The translations under genes were made by a program, and so were the position numbers. The notes beneath the pieces were generated by a model that saw only the letters and a program-made list of their open reading frames with translations, had not been told where the DNA came from and did not search any database. Of a stretch of 64,000 bases of DNA, positions 56,950 to 64,000 are shown piece by piece (the first letter of the stretch is position 1; each line of letters begins with the position of its first letter). Origin of the DNA: Paguma larvata. Taxonomy: Eukaryota; Chordata; Mammalia; Carnivora; Viverridae. The stretch covers positions 11,203,370-11,267,369 of the forward strand of contig CM057831.1 of the NCBI GenBank assembly GCA_030068075.1, written 5' to 3'.

Positions 56950-58250
56950 TCAAACTGAAAATTTTAAACACGCAAAGCAGTAATCGCCCGAATAGTCGTA
57001 ATTTCTGTCTAATGACAGATACTCCGGGTAGAAAAGAAATTGCTGATGTTTGCACCAATGTCAGCTGAATTGCTAAAAACACACCTAAAAGCATTTTTGT
57101 TAGGCACTAGGGCACATGTTGCGTCATCCAAGTTCATTTCCGTTTGTCACAATTTGGTTTTAGTGTTGCAATTGGTATTGCTTTTGCAAATTCTGGTTTT
57201 AGATCAGTTTCTAATTTCGTGGCTGTGTACCCTGCCACATTCACGTCTCCTCTCTTTGCATTTCTTCTGTGGAAGTATTTACGAATGACCAGAACCCACA
57301 GTGAATATTCAAACGTTTAAAAAGCACCAAGGAGCAAAAAAAAAAAAAAAAAAGCACCAATGAACATTACTGAGTAGTATTCAAATAATACAACGCTCGG
57401 AGTTCCTGGCACCGCATAGAATCCCAGATTGAAATCGCCAGCTTCAGGACTTAACTTTGACTACGAAGGTTGTTCTTTCTTGAATCACCGCTCGCTGGAT
57501 TTCCGTAGAGCAGATTATGCCTCTAAGCTTATTTATATTTAGTTCATTTACAAGAATTCTTGGCCTGAGCAGCAGACGGAGCCACGAACACACACTTCTC
57601 ACGTGGCAGTGGTGATACATGCACGTGGACAGGTTCTGGCTGTGTTCTGGAAGGGGTGACGACCGTCAAGATAGCACAGCCGATTTTAACAGTTGCCATG
57701 AAGGACAGCTTTTTGTGGACAGTGGCGGTCTGAGTGGAACACACGGGGGTATGAGAAATTAAGAAGGAAACAGGATGGAATCGCTAGGGGGGGTGAGGAC
57801 TTTCAGAAGGGAGAGAGGGCCGCGGGGCAAACCAGGCTGGTCTCTGTAGATGAGAAACGGAATACGGAAAGCGAAAGCGGTGGGGGTGCCAAGGAGGAGC
57901 CGTGATGGACCTCGAAACATCTTCTGGTAGGATTTCATCAGCACTTGCTTGGGTCACTTTCATCACTGGGAAACCTGTGGGACTTTCTCCTCCACGATCG
58001 TGGTGGCCTGTACCCTTCCTGCTTTCGCTTGTTCCTGGCGGCCGTGGCCGTGTGCAATCTTCAGGGCTCTCCGACTGTGTTCATCTAGTGGGGAGGTCTC
58101 ACATTTATCAGATGGGCTCCAATTCGGTTTCACTCTTGGATCACTGTTTTCTGTGCTCTCTGTTTTGTTCCCTAAATAGGCCAGAAGTAAAGTCCCTTCC
58201 TCGGTAGAGTCCCTTACTTGCCATTTTACCCTGACTGGTACCCACAGTTC
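56950..58250. other. Unassigned, mostly unique DNA
   Basis: 1.3 kb free of recognisable SINE, L1 or L2, apart from a tiny poly(A) insertion at 57331-57350. Overlapping frames near 57902-58207 have no known domain. Possible regulatory DNA. Confidence 0.4.
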
Positions 58251-58268
58251 AAGGCTGAGCTTTCTTCT

Positions 58269-58498
58269 TCTTTTTTTTTTTTTTTTTTGGTTTATTTATT
58301 TATTTTTGACAGGGGAGGGGAGGGAGAACAAGTTGGGGTAGGGCAGGGGCAGAGAGAGAGGGAGACACAGAATCCGAAGCAGGCTCCAGGCTCCGAGCCG
58401 TCAACACAGAGCCCGACGTGGGGCTCGAACTCACAAACGGTAAGATCATGGCCTGAGCCGAAGTCGGACGCTTAACCGACTGAGCCCCCGGGGCGTCC
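58269..58498 (-). mobile_element. CAN-SINE
   Basis: Duplication aaggctgagctttcttctt / aaggctgggctcttctt. 18-T end. Confidence 0.94.
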
Positions 58499-59092
58499 CA
58501 AGGCTGGGCTCTTCTTACTCCCTTGGTCACCGGATGTGTCAAATCCCTTTTTCGTTCAGGTGACCGGTTTCAGGTAGGAACTGCTTTTCTACCGCATTTT
58601 ATCCAAATGCGGGAGTTAAATAAATGCACATCCATGCGAGGAATTACCATGTAGCCTGTATTAAAGAAATTGTGCATTTAAAAAAAAAAAAAGGAGGGAG
58701 GCTTACCTGGGGATGCTTGGAGAGCAACAGGGTAAATATTACTGGGAGGAGGAGAGAAGAGGCAGGCAGGAAAAGCCTCCAGAGAAGGTCAGGTTCAAAG
58801 ACAGTCTTTCATTTTCCCTGTTATTTTATTCTTAAACATTTTGAACAGAAAAGCCGAAATAATCCACTGCCCAGATTCAACAGCTGTTAACATTTTGCCA
58901 TATTCACTGAACAAGTAAGAACAAGCAGATAAGTAAACGCTAAACCATCTGAAACTTCGCCCCTAAATATTTATGTACCCAACTCCTAAAAATGACATAC
59001 TTCTACATAACCGTAGTGCCGTCTTCAAGCATAAAAATTAACATTCAATCCTTTTGATGATCTCACAGCTAATCCATGTGAAAAACACACCA
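58499..59092. other. Unassigned, L1-like in part
   Basis: A11 run at 58681 and 'aacagctgttaacattttgc' near 58878, which is a common old L1 word. Nothing else. Confidence 0.35.
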
Positions 59093-59322
59093 AGGGCGTC
59101 TGGGGGGCTCAGTCGGTTGAGCGTCTGACTCCTGATGTGGGCTCAGGTCATGATCTCACGGTCTGTGAGATGGAGCCCCGTGTCGGGCTACGTGCTGACC
59201 GCGTAGAGCCTGCTCGGGATTCTCTCTCTCCTGCTCTCTGCCCCATTCCCCACGCATGCACGCGCTTTCTCTCTCTCTCAAAATTAATAAGTTAAAAAAA
59301 AGAAAGAAAGAAAAAGAAAAAA
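59093..59322 (+). mobile_element. CAN-SINE
   Basis: Head aagggcgtctggggggctca and a (GAAA)n tail. Confidence 0.9.
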
Positions 59323-59905
59323 ATCATCCCAATTTGCCCAAAACTCCGTTCGCAGATTGTTTCTCTTCCAACCCAGGATCCGGGCCAGACCCCCACCCTG
59401 CGCCTGGCGGTGGTGATTGGTGCTAGAACTTGGGTAAGCTGGTACTCTGTTGGCCAGAAGCTCCTCCCCCGATGGTTTCAGGTTAGAGTGGGGCAAAAGA
59501 GGAATGTGCATGAGATTTGCAAGGCAGAAATGAAGCAGCAAGTATTATTTCTGAAGGTCATTGTGGTTAGACGTGGTGACAGTTGCAAACCCAAGTGTTA
59601 GTGAGCTCAGGCTTGTCCTGTTTTGCTCTGTGATTAGCACACAGAAAGTCTTCCCAGCTCCTGACCCAGTTAACCAACAGCGGCCCCAGGCCCACCTCCG
59701 AGGACCTGCTGGGGGCCTGTAAAGGTGGTGGCAGTCCCGTGTCAGCGAGAGGTGCCTGACGTCCCGTATGGGTGGCTAGAAGCTGCTCATCTCATAATTC
59801 ACGGTGACTCTGCCTCCCTGACTGACGTGCTTGTTGGTACTGGCTGCGGTCTCAGGGAAACGAGCTTCAGGATGGGACTCTGGAATTGGTTCTCTGATCT
59901 GATCA
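59323..59905. other. Unassigned unique DNA
   Basis: No recognised repeat. Moderate GC, no splice-supported ORF. Confidence 0.4.
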
Positions 59906-60110
59906 CTTTTTTTTTTTTAATTTTCAGTTTATTTGTTTATTTTGAGAGAGACAGAGACAGTGCGAGCAGGGGAGGGCTGGGGGGGGAGAGAGAATCCCAA
60001 AAGCAGGCTCCGAATTGCCAGCGCAGAGCCAGACATGGGGCTCAAACCCACGGAACTGTGAGATCATGACCTGAGGCAAAGGCTCAACCGACTGACCCAC
60101 CCAGAGGCCC
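59906..60110 (-). mobile_element. CAN-SINE
   Basis: Flanks tgatctgatc / tgatctgatt. Confidence 0.92.
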
Positions 60111-60139
60111 TGATCTGATTAAATTCATTTTATTTATTT

Positions 60140-60356
60140 GTTTATTTATTTATTTTTAGTGTGTATTTATTTTTGAGAAAGAGACAGACAGCGCAAGTGG
60201 GGCAGAGAGAGAGAGAGGGAGACACAAAATCCGAAGCAGGTTCCACACTCTGAGCTGTCAGCGCAGAGCCCAACACGGGGCTCGAACCCATGAACTGTGA
60301 GATCATGACCTGAGCCAAAGTCAGACACCCAACTGACTGAGCCACCCAGGCGCCCC
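60140..60356 (-). mobile_element. CAN-SINE
   Basis: Ends 'actgagccacccaggcgcccc'; (TTTA)n at its other end. Confidence 0.93.
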
Positions 60357-61177
60357 TGGTTATATTTAAATGCATTACCGATGATTGCCGGTGGTAAAGG
60401 GGACACTGATATTCTATGACATGTGGTGGCAAAACAGTCGCTTAAATTCTTACCTGCAGTCGTCTACGATAAATGCTTACAGAAACCAAGCCTTCGCGTA
60501 ACCAAACATTTGCTGCCATAGAACATTTTAGGAGGAGTATAACTAGCCTTGTTGGTTGCTTCTAAGTAAGCTGGAGAGTTTGGAGAAAGAAAATGATGCG
60601 CTGAGGGCTTTAAATTCCCAGCTTAAGATCTGGGAAAAGGACCCAACAAACGTCTTTGACTACCCTAAAAGAAACTCTTATCTCTTGTAGCCTCAGGGTC
60701 AAGATTTCTCATAACCAAACTCTAAATTTCTACTTTCGGAGAACTGAACTCCAATAAATATTGAATAAGCTGGTAGGGGCTCAGGTTTAAAATAAGACAT
60801 TTACTTGGAAGGCCTAAGAACTTGACTCTTAGGGGACATAGGGACGGATTCTGATGAAGCTGGAGACCCTTAAACTGAACATTGTGCTAACCTCCCTTCG
60901 GCAGTGAAAGCATAGTCAATCCTCCCTTATCTGAAAAAGCCGTAATGGCCTCCCCAAGGTAGGTGCCTTGCAGGGGACCGCTGATCCTCCTGGGAACGTA
61001 ACCCTACCACCTCTTTTAGATATGTAACCAGATTCAAGTGACAGCAGGCCACAGCGTGGCCCAGGAGAGAACACCATACACATCACAAGAATATTGAGAA
61101 TTTGTCAGTTTCTTTGTTGTTTCACTTTTTGTTTTGACATCACGTCAGCCTCACTGAAAAGTTACACAAGTAGTACA
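60357..61177. other. Unassigned unique DNA
   Basis: 0.8 kb without repeats that I recognise; no exon signals. Confidence 0.4.
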
Positions 61178-61216
61178 ACAATTCTCTTTACCTTAAAAAA
61201 AAAAAAAAAAGTTTTA

Positions 61217-61420
61217 GGGCGCCTGGGTGGCTCAGTCTGTTAAGCGTCCAACTTTGGTTCAGGTCATGATCCTGCAGCTTGTGAGTTCCCCCCGCATCGG
61301 GCTCTGTGCTGACAGCTCAGAGCCTGGAGCCTGCTTCGGTTTCTGTGTCTCCCTCTCTCTCTCTGCCCCTCCCCCGCGCGCACTCTGTCTCTCTCACTCA
61401 AAAATAAATGTAAAAAAAAA
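61217..61420 (+). mobile_element. CAN-SINE
   Basis: Head gggcgcctgggtggctcagt; preceded by an A17 run. Confidence 0.93.
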
Positions 61421-61429
61421 TCTTTAAAA

Positions 61430-61620
61430 TGTTTCAAATGTTTACTTATTTGTTTTAAGGGAGGAGGGAGAGAGAGAGAGAGGAAGAGAGAGAACCCTAA
61501 GCAGGCTCGACACTCAGCACAGAGCCCAACCAAGGGTTTGACCTCACGACTGTGAGATCACAGCTTGAGCCAAAAGCAAGAGTCGGGTGCTTAACTGACT
61601 GAGCCAGCCAGGCACTCCTC
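61430..61620 (-). mobile_element. CAN-SINE
   Basis: Ends 'actgagccagccaggcactcc'. Faces the previous SINE tail to tail. Confidence 0.88.
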
Positions 61621-61626
61621 CCCGCC

Positions 61627-61752
61627 TTTTTTTTTTTTAAGTAGGCTTCATACCCAGTTCAGAGCCCACCACGGGCTTGAATTCATGAATCTGATATCAA
61701 GACCTGAGCTGAGATCAAGGGGCAGACGCTAAAGTGACCGGGCCCTCCCCCA
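61627..61752 (-). mobile_element. Short-subtype tRNA SINE, diverged
   Basis: 'taggcttcatacccagttca' to 'gtgaccgggccctccccc'. Last member of a three-SINE cluster. Confidence 0.65.
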
Positions 61753-61779
61753 TGCACCGCATACAATTCTCTTTACCTT

Positions 61780-63085
61780 TAATCAAGACCCCTCAAATGC
61801 TCATTTATATTGACAGAAACCTAGGAAATACGTATGAGAATAGATTCTAAAGTGTTGGATCAGGCTGAAAGGAATATAGTTTTGAACTGGGCTGAATATA
61901 TTAATATGGGTGCACGAAGCAGAGACTAAATTTAATGTAATTGTTCAGATTGGTTGGGAATGACTCCAACCATTTGCTGTTAAACCCACAGGGGGCTTGC
62001 GGCGGATGAAGCGGAGATGTCGGAACAGCCAATACGGAAGAGAAAGGTATCCAGAAGGAGAGAGCGGATTTATCATGTAAAGTCAGCTGGCGATATTCCT
62101 TGGTAAGATCCAGGGGACACGCCCTTCAGCAGAGAAATGCATTAGCGAGAAAAACACCGGCATCGTTGAAGGGCTGTATCATGTCTCTTCTCTAAAAGCA
62201 AAGCATGATCGTGGGAAACGCAGTCATCAAAATGGGCTCTCCGAATGGATCCAATGGGGACGAGGGGATACCAGGGTGTCCAATGGGAGTCAAGTGCAGG
62301 CATTTAAAGTGAGACGAAGTCGTGTAGCTGCTGTAAAGGCCAGCAGGGCCAAAGCAGGCATCAGAGTGGTTTGGCCCGCAGAGCTTTGGCACCGGCCCGG
62401 GGCTCACGGCGTCCCTAGGGCGGAAATGCCGAGACTGAAAGTCTTGCCTTGGTTTGAATACGTGAAAAATCTGTACTTGCGGTGAACAGAAGTCTGACTT
62501 CTGACGACAGAGGGAGAGTCCTTCCACAATTCTTAGATTCGACACAGTTTGTAAACCCCAACCCTCTGCTCTACTGCCCCAAAGTCGCTGTTCGTGTTCC
62601 TCCTACCCTTTCCCCTACACCCAGTTACCAGGTGACTGTTCGGTAGGAAGGGAAAACAACCGGATTTGGGGGAGATTACTGAACCGTGGCGCTGAACTGA
62701 CGCTAATCCCTGGAGACGCAAAATGCCACCGGGGCCCACTGTCAGAGCAGGGGCTTATGGAAGTTCAATGATCTTTGAAAGTTTGGGCGTGGCTCCATCT
62801 CTCAGCAAGCCCAGCGGCTCCCAGAGCCATCCTGTTGTTGTTTCCTCAGCTCCAGGATGTATAGGTGGGTATGCACTGCAGCGCAGATACACCCGGTAGG
62901 TGTCTGAGAATATACACTCAACGACCAGTAGACTCCTCTGACCCGGGAGTAAAGACATTGATGGCCAAGTAGGAGTCACTAGAACTGTGTCCACGTACTA
63001 AAAAAAGCGAACAAAACCAGGATCATATTTCTGGAAGGATTGAGAAGATTAGTGCCACCAACGAGTTCTTGAAAGGTTTGGGGGT
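61780..63085. other. Unassigned, mostly unique DNA
   Basis: 1.3 kb, the longest stretch of the right end without a recognisable repeat. Plus ORF 62276-62485 and minus ORF 62192-62545 overlap and show no known motif. Candidate conserved non-coding DNA. Confidence 0.4.
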
Positions 63086-63302
63086 GGGGCGCCTGGGTGG
63101 CTCAGTCGGTTAAGTGTTCGACTTCAGCTCAGGTCATGACCTCGTGGTTCATGGGTTTGAGCCCTGCTGTGCTGATGGCTCAGAGCCTGAAGCCCGCTTC
63201 AGATACTGTGTCCTCCTCTCTCTCTCTGCCCGTCCCCCACTCACTCTCTCTCTCTCTCTCTCAAAAATGAATAAACTTAAAAAAAAAAAAAGAAAGAAAG
63301 AT
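63086..63302 (+). mobile_element. CAN-SINE
   Basis: Head ggggcgcctgggtggctcag, CT run at 63247-63261, A13 then (GAAA)n tail. A deletion removes part of the middle (gagccctgctgtgctgatgg). Confidence 0.93.
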
Positions 63303-64000
63303 ACAGGGGTGGTGATTCCTCCCATATCCCCACTCAAACCACCTCTTTGTCAGAAGTCTGATGGGCCTCGGAGAACGACCTGGTTTATCCAAAACGTGGT
63401 GACTCCGGTTATAGCTGCTGTATCAGGGGTGATTTTTTTGCTAAAGCAAATCCACATATACCATGCGTTTCGTTTGCTATTGATCTGGCTCGTGCTTTTC
63501 ACTCTATGCCTCTTAGAAAAGACTAGAGGCAGTTTTCTTTTAGTTGGCCAGGCCAGCGATACCTCTTCACGGATTTACCCCAGGGCTCTATTGGCTCTCC
63601 AGCCTCTGTCATAACCTCGTCTACAAAAACCTCTGATCACCTTTGCACCCCACCTGAATGCAAGCTGGTGCTTCTCATGGGCAGGATGCCTCAGTTCCCC
63701 GACGTGGGCGACTCTCCACAGAGATGCTGGCAAGTCCTTGACACGTTGGGGCGGGCGCTTCCCAGAGCCACCTAAGAAAGAGCAACATGGACAATGTCTT
63801 CTATGATGTAGTCTCAAAGCCATGCTATCACTTCAACATACTGCCCGAACATTGTCAGGCAGGTCCCACGGGTCAGCACTATTGAACGTGCGTAGGGACT
63901 CCAGGGGTGGCGAATACCAAAGATTATTGGCAGCCATCTTGGAGGCTGGCTATCATAGTCATGAAAATTATGAAAGTTCTTTGTCCTGTCCGTCCAATTT
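63303..64000. other. Unassigned right end
   Basis: No recognised gene. The plus frame through 63303-63614 starts inside the SINE. 'cagccatcttggaggctggc' (63932) is a phrase seen in old mammalian repeats. Confidence 0.35.

Noticed and set aside
15000..64000. CXCR5 or other neighbouring coding exons
   Set aside because: No seven-helix receptor signature or any splice-bounded known protein segment could be read on either strand.

Overview
This window is nuclear DNA from a mammal, almost certainly a cat-family carnivore. The evidence is about 60 tRNA-Lys-derived CAN-SINEs of the feline type (head close to GGCGCCTGGGTGGCTCAGT, internal doubled 'gagcctggagcctgctt', CT-rich stretch, A-rich tail), mixed with old mammalian MIR, L2, L1M, MaLR-LTR and DNA-transposon fossils. 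There is no bacterial-style operon, CRISPR array, rRNA or true tRNA gene.

One protein-coding gene is recognisable: DDX6 (RCK/p54, a DEAD-box RNA helicase of P-bodies), on the minus strand. Its 5' part fills the left 14.9 kb: a non-coding first exon in a CpG island (left edge about 14745), exon 2 with the start codon (11426-11900, ATG at 11625), exon 3 (7526-7589) and exon 4 (6088-6192). The splice phases are compatible and together they encode residues 1-123, ending inside the Q motif. The ATP-binding core and the rest of the protein lie beyond the left edge.

From 14.1 to 16.1 kb there is a promoter zone: a CpG island with GC boxes, G-rich runs on the DDX6 sense strand and YY1-type motifs, then a separate cluster of four CCAAT boxes about 1.1 kb upstream of DDX6.

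From 16.2 to 64 kb I find no exon of a known gene. In mammals the interval upstream of DDX6 leads to CXCR5, so this is most likely the DDX6-CXCR5 intergenic interval; CXCR5 itself is not reached. It is a layered repeat landscape: L2 in both orientations (22-34 kb), old L1/HAL1-like elements (32.8-38.6, 43.5-47.2, 50.4-54.1 kb) and younger SINEs inserted into them, often with target-site duplications that can still be read. The least repeat-like stretches are 40.4-41.5, 47.2-49.9, 57.0-58.2, 59.3-59.9, 60.4-61.2 and 61.8-63.1 kb.

No undescribed gene system is evident. The observations most worth checking are a spliced 8-codon upstream ORF in DDX6, the distal CCAAT cluster, a GC-rich segment carrying the longest ORF of the window that interrupts an old L1-like repeat (36.27-37.08 kb), and several unusual insertion structures.
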